Shown here: positions 13,190-24,700 of the stretch, one piece after another | How positions within the stretch are numbered: position 1 is the first letter of the stretch | How the letters are laid out: each line of letters starts with the position of its first letter | NCBI RefSeq assembly: GCF_947179165.1 | Contig: NC_077242.1 | Location: 37,953,097-38,017,096 of the forward strand | Direction of reading: 5' to 3' | DNA: 64,000 nt | Source: Solanum dulcamara | Lineage: Eukaryota > Streptophyta > Magnoliopsida > Solanales > Solanaceae | Program-made: the position numbers and the translations under genes | The notes under the pieces: model-generated | What the model was told of the DNA's origin: nothing | Seen by the model: the letters and a program-made list of their open reading frames with translations, nothing else | Database searches by the model: none

Positions 13190-14528
13190 GCATATCCTCT
13201 TCTCACTCCCAGGTTGCTTCATTGCCAGAATGATTCCTCTAAAAGACTTTTACTAAAGGAACTTTCTTGTTTCTAAGCTCTTTTGTCTGACGGGCCAAGA
13301 TTTGGATAGGTTCCTCATCATATGTCAAGTCAGGACTTATCTCAATGGAATTGACAGGGAGAATATGAGATGGGATTGTATCTAACTCCGGTGGAAGAGC
13401 CAGTTTATATGCAAATGGACCAACTCTCTCAAGTACTTCATATGGTCCAATAAATCGAGGACTAAGTTTTACTTTTTGGCCAAATCTCATAATCTTCTTC
13501 CATGGAGAAACTTTTAAAAAGACCTTATCTCCTACTTGATACTCAATTTCACGCCTCTTAAGATTAGCATAAGCCTTTTGTCTATCTGAAGCATTTTTTA
13601 GATGATCCTTGATGACTTTTACCTTATCTTCAGTTTGTTGCATAATCTCAGGACCAACCAGTTTTCGTTCACCAACTTCACTCCACCAAAGAGGAGTTCT
13701 ACACTTTCTCCCATATAAGGCTTCGTAGGAAGGCATTCCTATACTTGATTGATAGCTATTATTATAAGTAAATTCTATCAAGGCTAGGTGTTTGTCCCAA
13801 CTACCTTCAAATTTCATAATGCAAGCTCGAAGCATATCTTCCAAGATTTGAATCACCCTCTCAAATTGACCATCTGTTTGAGGATGGAAAGATGTACTAA
13901 AGTTCAACCTAGTGCCCAAAGCTTCTTGTAATCTAGTCCAGAAGCTAGATGTAAACCTTGGGTATCAGTCAGATACAATAGAAACAGGAACTCCGTGTAA
14001 CCTCACAATCTCCTCAACATACAATTCTGCTAGACGTTCAAGTGGGTAGTCCACCTTGATGGCCAATAAATGAGCACTTTTCGTTAGCCTATCAACTATA
14101 ACCCAGATTGCATCATGATTTCTTTGAGTGTGTGGAAGCCTAGAAACAAAGTCCATAGTTATTCTTTCCCATTTCCACTCACGTATCAACAAGGGTTGTA
14201 ACAAACTAGTCAGGACTTGATGCTCGGCCTATCTGTTGACAAACTAAGCATCTAGAAGTAAACTCTGCAATGTTCTTCTTCACACCATTCCACCAGTAGT
14301 GTTCTTTAATGGTTTGGTACATTTTAGTACCTCTAGGATGCATTGATATGGTGAAGTATGTGCTTCATTCAAAATTTCCTTTCTTAAATTGTCATCTTTA
14401 GGGACACATAACCTATTTTGATAAAGTAGAACACCATCCTCCCTTAATTTAAAATTAAGCTTTTCTCCAATTTGAGTTTCTTTGATCAATTTCACCAATT
14501 TCTTGTCTAACTTCTGTGCTTCTTTCAC
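13190..14528 (-). pseudogene. Integrase and chromodomain of element II, decayed
   Basis: The frames 14528-14280, 14204-13965 and 13919-13239 carry the zinc-binding region (NEAH onward, then a frame change at ~14340), the first catalytic Asp in VIVDRLTKSAH, the second in SIVSD, a stop where Arg of SDRD is expected (13965-13967), and the Glu in RVIQILEDML. The GPY motif (SPRFIGPYEVL) follows. A C-terminal chromodomain (~13310-13190) runs through LRNKKVPLVKVF and is cut by a TAG where Trp is expected (13239). Integrase inserts the DNA copy and the chromodomain directs it to chromatin. The chromodomain marks the chromovirus branch. Confidence 0.92.
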
Positions 14529-14566
14529 CTATTCAAGTAGAACTGGTTTGACTTGCAAACCGGCAA

Positions 14567-14682
14567 CAATATAGCCATCAGAGTTAAATGCAAGACAAGC
14601 ATTCATGGCTCTCAATTTAACAAGCAATATAGCCATCAGAGTTAAATGCAAGACAAGCATTCATGGCTCTCAATTTAACAAA
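14567..14682. repeat. 58-bp tandem duplication in element II pol
   Basis: The segment 14567-14624 recurs at 14625-14682 with very few differences. It disrupts the link between RNase H and the integrase zinc domain. Confidence 0.9.
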
Positions 14683-15835
14683 CAAAGGCAAGTGGCTTAG
14701 CGATAAACTAGCAAGGGCTTTACGACTTAGAGAATCTTCTACCACATTGGCTTTATTCAGATGATAATCAATTGTGCAGTTATAATCTTTAATGATTTCA
14801 AGCCATCTACGTTGCCTCAAATTCAACTCTTTCTGTGTACCTAAGTACTTCAAACTCTTGTGATCATTAAATATGTGACACTTTTCGACATATAAGTAAT
14901 GCCTCTAAATTTTCAAGGCAAACACTATGGCAGCAAACTCAAGGTCATGAGTAGGATAGTTCAGCTCGTGTGGTTTCAATTTTCGAGAAGCATATGCAAC
15001 CACTTTCCCTTATTGCATCAAGACACAACCCAAACCACGATAAGAGGCATCACTATATATCACATATTCCTTCCCTTCAATTGATGGAGTAAGTATAGGA
15101 GCTTGTGTTAATTTGGATTTGAGCTTTTCAAAACTCTCCTAGCATTTGTCATCCCATACAAACTTGACATCCTTCCTCAAGAGTTTAATCAAAGGGGAGG
15201 CTATAATGGAGAAGCCTTTGACAAACCTTCTATAGTATCCCGCTAAACCCAAGAAACTCCTTACTTCAGTTGGACTTTTAGGTGGTTTCCATTCAACAAT
15301 AGCATGAATTTTACTAGGATCCACTTTCACACCTGCCGCTGACACAATATGTCCCAGAAAGGCCATTTTACCGAGCAAAATTCACATTTAGAAAGCTTAG
15401 CATAAAGCTTCTTCTCTTGCAAAATTTGAAAAATAATTCGAAGATGCTTTCTATGATCTTCACTATCCTTGAAATATATTAAAATATCATCTATAAAAAC
15501 TACTATAAATTAATCAAGATAAGGTTTAAACATGCGATTCATTAGATCCATAAATGCCGCAGGAGCATTTGTCAACCCAAATGGCATCACCAAAAATTAT
15601 AATGGCCATATCGAGTCTTAAAGGTAGTTTTGGGGACATCATGTTCCCGTACCCTCAGTTGGTGATACCCAGACCTTAAGTCAATTTTTGAGAACACACT
15701 AGCACCTTTTAACTGGTCAAATAAATCTTCAATCCCAGGCAGTGGGTATTTATTCTTAATTTTTACCTTTTTTAGTTGTCGGTAATCAACACAAAGCCTA
15801 AAAGTCCCATCTTTCTTTTCCACAAATAGCACAGG
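14617..15835 (-). pseudogene. Reverse transcriptase and RNase H of element II, decayed
   Basis: The RT starts in frame 15832-15587 ([31 protein letters not shown]). The catalytic pair is in FIDDIL (~15490). A TAA two residues before IVVF (15510-15512) replaces an expected Gln. A frame change near 15375 precedes the connection segment [16 protein letters not shown] (15378-15139). RNase H shows SDAS, LEFAA and NDHKSL at ~15045-14860, with stops at 15010-15012 (Gln type) and 14905-14907 (Trp type). The RT copies the RNA to DNA and RNase H removes the RNA strand. Confidence 0.92.
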
Positions 15836-15841
15836 AACTCC

Positions 15842-16565
15842 CTAGGAAGAAATACTCGGGCGAATAAAACCTTTCTCAAGGAGTTCTTGCAATTGATTTT
15901 TCAACTCTTTCAGTTCTACTGGAGCCATTCGATAAGGCGTCATAGAGATAGGAGTAGTTCCAGGAACAACCTCTATAGGAAATTCAACCTCCCTTTCCGG
16001 GGGCAGTCCGAAAAGATTTTCAGAGAAGATATCAGGAAATTCACACACCACGGGTATATCCTCAAGGCTTGGACCTCCCAAGCGTGTATCAAATATATGA
16101 GCAAGATATATTTCACACCCTTGTCTAACCACCTTCCTTGCCACTACCGTGGAAATGATATTAGACGTCAATGATATTTCACCTTGGACAGTGATTTGTG
16201 AAAGTGGAGGAGCTCTAAAGGTCACATGCTTTGACCTACAATCAACTACCACTGGTATCTATAAAGCCAATCCATACCGATAATGACATCATAGTCTTGG
16301 AAAGACATTTCAATTAAATCAGCAGAGAAGACTAGATTTTGAATAACCAAGGGAAAACCTCGATAGATTTGATTGCAAACAACATGTTGGCCTAAAGGAC
16401 TTTGAATAAGCACCCCACAATCGAGTCTCCCAGATTTCACATTTTTAGGAAAAGCCAATGATGATCAAATATACGAATGTGTAGAACCAGGATCAAATAA
16501 TGTAATAATACATAAGTCGAATAAGTAAAATTTACCAACAACCACATTTGCTCCATCCTGGTCAT
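15842..16565 (-). pseudogene. Protease and RT N-terminal region of element II
   Basis: The aspartic protease active site reads LFDPGSTHSYI (~16500-16465), followed by a stop, then the flap and dimer region IEMSFQDYDVIIGMDWL (~16325-16265). Frame 16252-15842 holds FPDIFSENLFGLPPEREVEF and PYRMAPVELKELK, the entry to RT. It ends in a TAG where the conserved Trp of SPWG is expected. Confidence 0.9.
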
Positions 16566-16569
16566 CCCT

Positions 16570-17821
16570 CTATCTCATTGCATAAGCTCGTGCTATATCT
16601 CTTGACCTACCAGCTGGATTGGCTGCATCTGTACCTGTTGCTTTTATGTTTCTAGATCTTGCACCTCTATTCCCTTGAAAGGGAGTGGTAACCGGTTTTT
16701 GAACCAAGCCTTCCGTACGTGGAGAAGAAGTGGGGTTAGGATTGGGACAATCCCTCACCTTATGATCGAAGCTCCCACAATTAAAACAAGCACCAGACGC
16801 TCTTTTACAAGTACCAAAGTGATTCCTTCCACATTGTGCACAAGGGGGTATATGATTCTTGCCTTGGCCAGAGCTTGGAGTGCTGGTAGTAAAGGAACTT
16901 GATCTATTCTGCTTATGTTGGGCTAACTTGCGAAAAGTATTAGCTTGGGAACTGTCAAACCTCCCCTTTTTTGATGGACCTCCTGAATCTGCATAAGCTT
17001 TCCTGAACTTATGTTCATTTCTACCAGCTTGTTCCTTGTCAATCCTTTCCCAAGTAAGTGCAGCTGAAACTAATTTATAAAAGTTTTCATGTTGTAGGAC
17101 TGCTACAGATTTTCTGATAGAATCATTCAAACCGTCTTCGAATGCCTGCACTTATCTTTTTCATTATTAATAATACCCCCAACATAGCGGGACAACTTGA
17201 GAAACCTCTACTGATATTCAGCGATAGACATACTCCCTTGCTCTAAATTTAAGAACTCTTTTTTCTTTGCATCATGATAAGCAAGTGGGACATATTTCTT
17301 ATGAAATTCTTTCACAAAATCATTCCAAGTAAGAATAGGAGGTTTTGCCCTGACATTTGGTACACTTACATACCAATCATAGACATCTTTTTGTAATAGT
17401 GAGATAGCATACTTAAATTTGGCAGCGTCAGAATACTCTAACTGCTCGAACACTCTTTCAATCCGTTCCAACCACTGCTCGACATCTGTAGGGTCAACAG
17501 AACCTTCAAACTCAACTTCACCCATTTTTCTCAATTTCTCAAAGTTCATTTTATCAGGGCAGGCATCCTTCAAGTCATGTGATGAAAGAAATCGGCCATT
17601 TGTTGAAAAAGAGGATCAACAATGGGGGCACTATGACTCATTGGAGGGTGTGGCCCAACTCTCATATCCTGATTACTTCCCGCTTCCGATCCCCTTGTAC
17701 TAGGAGGATTAGAATCAAAAACAAGTTCCACAACCCATTTTTGTAGGTGAAGTTGGGTATTAGAGGTATTTAAACTCTCGCAGGCGGCTTCCATAAGTCT
17801 ATTGGAAGTAGAAGATGCCAC
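16570..17821 (-). pseudogene. gag of element II (capsid and zinc knuckles)
   Basis: The start at 17821 (MASSTSNRLME) opens the N-terminal segment. A stop and reframe at ~17570 lead to the capsid region (FEGSVDPTDVEQWLERIERV, then LLQKDVYDWYV and FHKKYVP, 17573-17208). A second break at ~17210-17151 precedes the nucleocapsid part with CAQCGRNHFGTC and an intact CCHC knuckle CFNCGSFDHKVRDC (~16830-16740). Gag coats the RNA and builds the particle. Confidence 0.9.
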
Positions 17822-17960
17822 GACTTAATTTCTCCATGAGAGAAGATCACATTGCATTAGGGATATGTACATGATGCATATGGACTATATATAAAAACAA
17901 CACATAACAAAAACAAATAGTATACCAATAAGTCACAACAAAAGTCCTAGAATCAAAAAA

Positions 17961-17974
17961 GTTGGCTCTGATAC
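17961..17974 (-). other. Primer binding site of element II
   Basis: The - strand reads TTGGTATCAGAGCC a few bases after the 5' LTR end, complementary to initiator Met tRNA. Confidence 0.92.
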
Positions 17975-17981
17975 CAACACT

Positions 17982-20356
17982 TGTAGCACCCTTTTTGGAA
18001 GGATAACACTTGCGAAACAAAAGGTAGTTTTACTTTTTTTTAAATCACAAATAGTCAACACCATTGCGGGTCTATAAAACACACAAAACTCAAATCCGTA
18101 GTTATTACAAAACTATTATCCTCTGTGCAAAATGACAAGCCAAAATATAAGTGCAATACATGCATGATTTGAGTTAAGCACACTCCAAAATAGCAAAACT
18201 AGTCACCCTGTTTAAGTTACAAGCATATAGTTTTGTTTTCACAAGCCATATATATCATGTACAAGTCCCTCAAAATATTTACAAAAACTAAATGCATATG
18301 CAGATGTGATTTTTACAAGTGCTCTAAAAAGTCTACTCTAAATGGCCATCTTCATACCTCATCCCGCATATTACCTATGATAGAAAACAACTATCGCTAA
18401 GCATAAAGCTTAGTGGTGTAAAACTTTAGGCTTGGAGCTATTAAATTTTTCAACTCCCTGGTTCATCGCAGGTGGCTCATTAACGTAAAAATAAGCCCAA
18501 GCGAACAAGTATGTCAAAGTATCGAATACAAACCTTAAAGAGTTTCAAAATCAATATAAATATTAATATTTGAAGACTCAAGTATCAAGAAACTTATAAT
18601 TCAATTCGAAAGAGTTGCCAAATAATCAATTTCGCCTAATAGGTACGTCATGCCTTCACACTAAGCACAATTAATATCAAGACGGACCAAATCCCCAAAA
18701 TCAAGAAGGACCAAAGCCCATATCAAAAAGGGTCATCACCCAATATGAAGAGAATCAAGAACTATGTTGAAAGTGGCTTTCCACTCGTACTCGAAAATAG
18801 ATGAAAATCCCATTGTTAAGACGAAATGTAAATCCAAAGTCAAGATGGTCAAGATCCGAATCGAGAGGCATGCCAATATTGATGACAAGTCATCGTAACA
18901 AAAAGGACAAAGTCCCATCAAGAATGCAAAATGATCAAGCAATTCGTACAAGTGGGCGGTTTAGCGAAAGTTTTGCAATACTTGAGATAATAGTCATACC
19001 AAAATACAAAACTAGGAGTAAGGAAACAGCCCATAAAAATACCTTTAAATTTCAGAAAATAAAATATTTTAAGTTCAAGTTTATACATAAACCTTAGTGT
19101 TTTAGCATACAACAGGTTCTACCATACCTCGAGGAGCTCAATTCCTCTCCGCCATAGACAAACAAAATCCACTTCGTCAAATAGTTTATCTTAGCTTGTA
19201 TAAGCAAATATACACCTTAAATACACAATCAAATATCTACTTAAGTTTAAGAGTCTCATCATATCAAAACTAAACATGAAATTAATAAAAATCAGCCCAA
19301 ACTATTCAAACTGGAATTCTGGACAACCTACTATCTTGTATTGTTGCTCAGTTTCGAAGGGGTAAATAGGGGAAATAGGCTTTGTGGCCTCAATGAAAGT
19401 TATAGAAATATGTCTTAGGGTAGCATAAAATTTTGAATAACCCCCACAATATTTTTTTACAAAAAGATATGCCTAACAATTTAACAGCAGTCCATGTAGG
19501 ATTTCCAAAATAAAATCTGGGCAACACCTCCCCTCTACTTCATCACCCTTTTGCTAGCAGATAAAAACAAAATTGGGTTTTAGAGTCTAAATGAAAGTTA
19601 TATCCCTATGTAATATATTTCCAAAATATCTTAAATTACTCGAAATGAAGCTTTACACAAGGAGTTATACTAATATTACTAACAATAGTCCCATTCAAAA
19701 ATGAGTTTGTTAACAAGAAAAAGAACCTCCTCACTGCCCCAACTATATCTTCTACGTTGTTAAACACCGCTACTTAACCAAAGAATACCTTAGATAATTA
19801 ATTGATGGAACGAAATCGGAGGGCTTACCTTAATTGGCCAAACCCGTAGCTCTCTTTCTCCTTTCTCTTGATTTTTCTCTCAAGTCTTTCTAAGTTTAAG
19901 GCTAAAAAATAACTTTTTAGTCATGTTAACATGTATATATATGATCCCTTAAAGTGTGACACATGGCATCCCCTAGGGGTGACACGTGTCCAGCCCCTAA
20001 GGCGCCACCTTATCCATGCATCCAATCCAAAGCTACCACGTGGTAGCATGGGGTCTATCCCAAGTAGGTTTGTCACCTACTTGGTCCAAGTAGGTGCATC
20101 ACCTACTTAGTCCAAGTAGGTGCATCACCTACTTATTTCAAGTAAGTGCTACGCCTTTTTTTCCCTCTTCCGTGGGTTTATAATCTCGTCTTACTTTATA
20201 AACCTATGTAATCCTTGCTACCTAAGATTGATGTGTACTCAAGTAGCTTTGTTATGTAAGACATCCCAATCAATAGCTTACGTAGAACTTCATAGATAAC
20301 GTGGATCACCTAACAATCCTTTAGAAAAACCATAAAAAGAAAATTGGTGTGTTACA
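17982..20356 (-). repeat. 5' LTR of element II
   Basis: It matches 10767-13119 over its length, with TGTAGCACC and GTGTTACA ends. Differences include three rather than two AAGTAGGTG palindrome units (20060-20145) and a retained CACGTG (GACACGTGTC at ~19981-19990) that reads CATG in the 3' LTR copy. The - strand TATA box is at ~19935-19943 and the leader splice-donor block at ~19797-19840. Confidence 0.95.
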
Positions 20357-20361
20357 ATTAA
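20357..20361. repeat. Target site duplication (right) of element II, ATTAA
   Basis: Matches the ATTAA at 10762-10766. The gag frame of element I continues right after it. Confidence 0.9.
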
Positions 20362-20900
20362 CCTTCGTCAAGGGAGTATGAGTGTGAGAGAGTATGCCCT
20401 CAAGTTCACAAAACTATCTAAGTATGCTCCCTTCATGGTCTTCGGCCCTCATGCTTGAATGCGCAAGTTTATTTTTGGTATCTCAAGCTTGGTGTCCACG
20501 GAGTGCAAAACGGCCATGTTGGTTAAGGAAATGGACATTTCCTGGTTAATGACTCATGCTGAGCAAATTGAAAAGAAAAAGCTTATGGATGTTGCTAGGG
20601 TGACCAAGAAGTCCTGGATTGAGGATGGATCATCTTTTGATAATGCCTTAGTACCTAAGAATCACAAGGATAGTGTGCCTAACCTAGGTATCAAGGTGAC
20701 AATGATAGTGGTCTAACTTTTCTCGCATGCCAAAAGTATGGAAGGTACCATCCGAGAGATTGTTTAGCTGGTTTGGGTGCATGTTTTGGTTGTGGGGCGA
20801 AGGATAATAAGTTGAGACTTTGTCCATGGGTTGCTAAAAATGATAATGATATTCATCGACAATCTCAGCCCTGCCCCTCTGTGGGTCCAAAACTTAGTGT
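20362..20900 (+). pseudogene. gag of element I, C-terminal part
   Basis: This continues the gag cut at 10766: LRQGSMSVREYALKFTKLS, then MRKFIFGISSLVSTECKTAM and MDISWLMTHAEQIE (20459-20716). A knuckle relic ACFGCGAKDNKLRLC (~20785-20830) has Asn in place of the zinc-binding His. Frameshifts separate the pieces. Confidence 0.88.
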
Positions 20901-21059
20901 GGTACTTCATTCGGTAAGTGTGAATTCCCTTTTTGAAATGGTAATGATTGGTTGCATGCACATTTTGCTTTTATAGATTGTTGAACTCATTGAGTCAAGT
21001 TTCAATTCCTAAATGAGTCTATTCTAGAATGGAAGGGTTATGATTCAGTAGCTAAGGGT

Positions 21060-21590
21060 AGGCTCATTTCTTGTCTGAAGGCACGAAAGTTAATTCTAGG
21101 GGTTGCATTTATCATATTATGTGGGTTAGGGATGTTAACTCTGAGAATACTTCTCTTGAGTCAGATACCATAGCTAATGAGTTTTATGACATCAGTGTGC
21201 ATTCTCATTCGGGTAAGGCCAATGTGCGGTCAGTGCACTTAGTAGGGTATTTATGGGGAGCGTGGCTCATGTTGATGAATGGAAGAAGGAGTTGTAAGGG
21301 ATGTTCATCGGTTGGCAAGATTGGGGGTGAGGTTGAGTGGTTCTGATTATGATAGTGCAAATTGGGTCCGGATCGTCTTTTGTAGTAGATGTTAAGTCAA
21401 AAAGGACCTTGATCTATCATTGGTAAGGTCAAACAAATTAGTGGGAGATAACAAAGTAGAAGTCTTTTCCCAATGGGGAGATAGAGTACCTAGTTATCAA
21501 GGTCAGTTATGTGCTTTAATGTTGATGATATTAGACAAGTCATGATAGATAGAGAAGGAGTAGGTGTTCCGTATTGTGATGATTGAATTA
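21060..21590 (+). pseudogene. Collapsed pol of element I with large internal deletion
   Basis: The frame 21071-21346 starts with a protease-RT linker (GCIYHIMWVRDVNSE and ANEF), then passes directly into the RNase H tail (YDISVHSHSGKANV). After a frame change it continues as GSVAHVDEWKKELVRDVH and a linker towards integrase up to ~21560. The whole RT and most of RNase H, expected between ANEF and YDISV, are missing near 21190. The join is almost in frame. The element ends here against MULE sequence. Confidence 0.8.
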
Positions 21591-21594
21591 TGCT

Positions 21595-23450
21595 TATTCC
21601 ATTTAAGTCTACGGACATAGAGGAAGAGATAGACGGGATCTTGTTATGTGCAATAGATAGGTAAGATGTATCAGAAACACGATTGGATTTTCTTAATAAT
21701 TCTTCGGGTGGTTTAGTTGAAAGTTCCTCAAATCCAGAGAGTTCTTGAGGTTCCATTAATTTAGTCTTGGCAGCTGGTGTAGTAGCTTTATTAGGAGGAT
21801 CATTGCCAGGAATGTTGAGTGATTCCATTTCATCTTGAGTTGGGACAATATTGGAGAATGTATTCTGAAAAAATAGAGTGAAAAGAAGAAAAAACAAAAA
21901 CAAGTATCATGATGTATCATGGGTGCATGACAGGAGTCTAATGTATCATAACAAAGTCTATTGTATCAGATTCAACACTATTTAATGTATCATAAATGTT
22001 ATATATATTGAATTATAGCAGAATTGAAAAATGAATAATCTTACACTACAGTTAATAAGCAACATATGATATATACATTTGATATAAATATGAATATGAT
22101 TTTATGAAATATACCTCACTGAAAATGCTAGACATGAAGGTCTCAAATTTGGGCTTGACCGCAACAACACGCCAATTAAGAATTTTGGAAATATGATTAC
22201 CCACTCTTACTGTAATTTCAGAAAGGACCTGAGATGCACATTCATAAATTCATGCATTGAGAGCATATGTCATACCACCCAAATGATACATTTGTTTTGC
22301 AGTAGTAAACTCCTGCCTTATGCCTTTCATCAATTTGAAAAATGCTATTTTATCCCATGGGAACTGCTCATATCTGCTATCCTCTACCATCCTAAAATCA
22401 TCAATAAAAACAGGTGAATCACCTAGTTGAGAAAAGAAAAACATGTGGATGAAGAAGAGAATAGCCATATGAACAACGTCTTCATTGGTTTTCCATCCTC
22501 TCATCAGGAAACGCTGAACAAAACATCCTTTGTTTATCCTATTTTTTGCACCAAGAAAATATCTAGACAACAATCTGCTTGGGGATGCATCTGGATATCA
22601 AAATTCATTGATATTACCAGTACATCGCAAATCGGTAATAATAGCAAATTCCTTAATTAAGAAATGGAGTATGTGACCCTGAATGTGACAAATGTCCAAT
22701 TCGTGTGTATTTTTCTGCTCCACCTCGAGAAGTAAGAGACATTTGATGATTTGACCTTGAAAATTACATTGTGGCATATCTAGGTAGTGACCAAAGATGA
22801 TTTGTCTAAATAACTAGATAGCTTTTTTTCCTATTGATGATTTGAAATCATCAATAAAATTAACAGTATATGTAGTGCCAAATCTCAAAGAGTGGGAAGG
22901 AATCTTTTTGATGACGTACTTCAATCCCTGCATTGACAGAACAAATGAATAAATATAACTTGTACTTGATACATTAGAATATATGATACAAAGTGACTTT
23001 ATGTATCAGGTGCATGACTAATCAGTATACATATAGAGATTATGTAGATTGATATGAGACACTTTGTTTCGCCCTTATGTATCAAAAACAATAGAAAAAG
23101 AAGAAATTAATGCATCATAAACAACGCAAAATTAGAAAAACCTTATATATCGTGATTAGTACATGATGTATCAAAAAATTATAAAAAGTAGTAGACCTTA
23201 TGTATCAGAAAAATAATAACAAAAATCATACCAGAACCTTAAGTATTAGCATACGAATTTTAAGAAAGGTACATTAAAATGAATTAGAAAAATCGAGATT
23301 TAAAAATAAAAATAACAGAAAACAGATTAGATGAACTCAAACCTTTGGGAGATTAGGGCGTGTTGTAACCCCTTTAATTTTTTTCTCTGCTTCTGTGGGT
23401 TCTTGTTGAACTGAAGATTTTGACTTCAATTTTGCACGTAATTTATCCAT
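21595..23450 (-). pseudogene. Ulp1-like gene, 5' half with DUF1985 domain, decayed
   Basis: The likely start is the ATG at 23450-23448 (MDKLRAKLKSKSS). A first exon of ~36 codons ends at a donor at 23342. The next exon (~22928-22112) encodes DUF1985: FGHYLDMPQCNFQGQ, IKEFAIITDLRC, AKNRINKGCFVQRFL, AILFFIHMFFFSQLGDSPVF and FPWDKIAFFKLMKG. It has stops after GKKAI, after NINEF and where Trp precedes IYECAS. A later exon (21865-~21595) is a low-complexity linker with Ser and Pro runs. It is cut at ~21590 by gypsy element I and should join the triplicated exons at 7061-6389. DUF1985 commonly precedes C48 domains in plant MULE-borne genes; its role is unknown. Confidence 0.8.
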
Positions 23451-23454
23451 AATT

Positions 23455-24400
23455 ATGGGGTCATTACGTTATTTGGATCTAACCTCGTGTAACATTCCCA
23501 AGATGAATTAGAGTCCGATGAAATAAAAATTCCTTGATTTGATTCAACTGTGTGAGACCAATACTAAAAGATAGAGCGGAATCCATATGTATCAGTGAAC
23601 AAAAGGAGTAAAAACAATAAAAAAATTACAGTAAAAATCAATGAAAAGTCGAAGGAGGTGAAATCGAAGTGAGATGTCAGAGAAGGAAGAACTTGAATTA
23701 CCTTAATTAGAAGCTTGAAATTGAGTAAAACTTGGACTGAAAATTCAAAAAACAAAAAAACAAAACCTCATTGTTTGTGGCATGAAAATAGGCGAGGATT
23801 TAGGATAGTTGGGGAAACTGGAATAGAATGTATCTGTGAGAAAGAGAGAAAGGTAAATAAAAGAGGGATTTTGGAGATTTTTATAAATGGTAGGGAATAA
23901 TAGTAAATATAGTAATATAAGGTATGTATATAGGTAATTTTTCCATTTAATTATGTGCCTTTCCAATAATAGTCACCATTATAGAAGAGTTGCATATATG
24001 CATGGATTAAAGTAGTGACTTCCGAGTAGTAAGTACAAATTATCAATTATAACTACTGAATTAGGATGTTCTCTTATTTTTGGTTTTTGCTAGGTGTGTG
24101 GTTGTATAATCGACCTATTTTAGTGTTTTTAAATTAAGAACACTAATCTAAAAGGTAACCAAAAAGTAAAGGGTCATAATAGGCCCTTATATTTACTCGT
24201 CCAAATTTCCTAACTATCTAAAGGCATGATGTCATTCAAATTTAATGCACATTTTAACTATTAAAGTGATATATTTGAGGTGTGAAATTATGAAAAACTA
24301 CAATGGATATTCCATTAGAAATATAGTTTTGATTAATTCCCTCCCTTTTTATTAATGTATTTTCAGCTTCTATATTAATTGCAGAAAATAAAATAATATC
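23455..24400. other. MULE right flank and junction with CACTA relic, no gene seen
   Basis: Up to ~23960 this looks like MULE subterminal sequence: a GTATCAG word occurs at ~23590, and the base composition matches the MULE. Beyond that I see no clear terminal inverted repeat, no CACTA left terminus and no coding frame. Small open frames at 23564-23966 are unsupported. Confidence 0.4.
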
Positions 24401-24697
24401 TTGATCGTCATGGACAGTCCTAGAAATAAACGATGGATACCTTTTGACAGAATTGGTAAAGAATACTTAAATGGAGTAGAAAATTTTATAAATCATGCAT
24501 TTTCTGAAAAGCAGGATGTAGAAAAAATTTCATGTCCTTGTATAGAATGTGTACTTATCCATAAAGTAAATAGGGCTACAACTTATGATCATTTTATGGT
24601 TAATGGAATTATTCCATCATATGATAATTGTTTTTTTTATGGAGAGTCTCTAAAGGGATCTAACAATACTCAAGTAAATAATAATAATAACCAGTAA
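24401..24697 (+). pseudogene. CACTA transposase N-terminal (transposase-associated domain)
   Basis: A 98-codon frame matches the plant CACTA/En-Spm transposase-associated domain: KRWIPFDRIGKEYLNGVENF, then CPCIECVLIHK with its Cys pairs, TYDHFMVNGIIPSYDNCFFY and a GES motif. An Asn run from an AAT microsatellite ends the frame just before solo LTR H. The sequence resumes at 27895 after the LTR. Confidence 0.85.
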
Positions 24698-24700
24698 TAG
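24696..24700. repeat. Target site duplication (left) of solo LTR H, AATAG
   Basis: AATAG here matches 27895-27899 on the other side of the LTR. Confidence 0.85.

Larger units (their letters stand above)
10767..20356 (-). mobile_element. Gypsy element II, complete Tekay/Del-like chromovirus
   Basis: A 9590-bp element in - orientation. It has two LTRs (10767-13119 and 17982-20356), a Met-tRNA primer site next to the 5' LTR (17961-17974), a polypurine tract next to the 3' LTR (13120-13132), an ATTAA duplication on each side, and gag-pol order gag, protease, RT, RNase H, integrase, chromodomain. The two LTRs differ by many scattered substitutions, small indels and unequal copy number of a palindromic repeat, so the insertion is not recent. 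Stops and frameshifts make it non-autonomous. Confidence 0.95.
7340..21590 (+). mobile_element. Gypsy element I (old Tekay-like chromovirus), truncated and split
   Basis: A + strand Ty3/gypsy relic made of a 5' LTR (to 10058), an initiator-Met primer site, gag (10273-10766, continuing at 20362) and a collapsed pol ending near 21560. No 3' LTR is present. The flanks on both sides are Ulp1-gene sequence of the MULE, so this element entered that gene. A complete Tekay element (II) later entered its gag at an ATTAA site. Boundaries are approximate because both ends are truncated. Confidence 0.8.
1..24000. mobile_element. Mutator-like element (Ulp1-carrying MULE), split by nested retrotransposons
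   Basis: Two blocks, 1-7335 and 21595-~23960, together form one decayed MULE. The left block has a MURA-type transposase relic on the + strand and the C48 protease half of a Ulp1-like gene on the - strand. The right block holds the N-terminal and DUF1985 half of that gene, also on the - strand. Both blocks share a dense ATGTATC/GATACAT word that is rare in the inserted retrotransposons, which supports a single origin. Plant MULEs with a Ulp1-like second gene are a known class (KI-MULEs); assignment to it is inference. I could not identify convincing terminal inverted repeats, so the outer ends are approximate and the left end may lie outside the window. Confidence 0.75.

Noticed and set aside
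23900..24250. Terminal inverted repeat of the MULE
   Set aside because: I compared this stretch in reverse with positions 1-120 and found no convincing inverted match, so no terminus was called.
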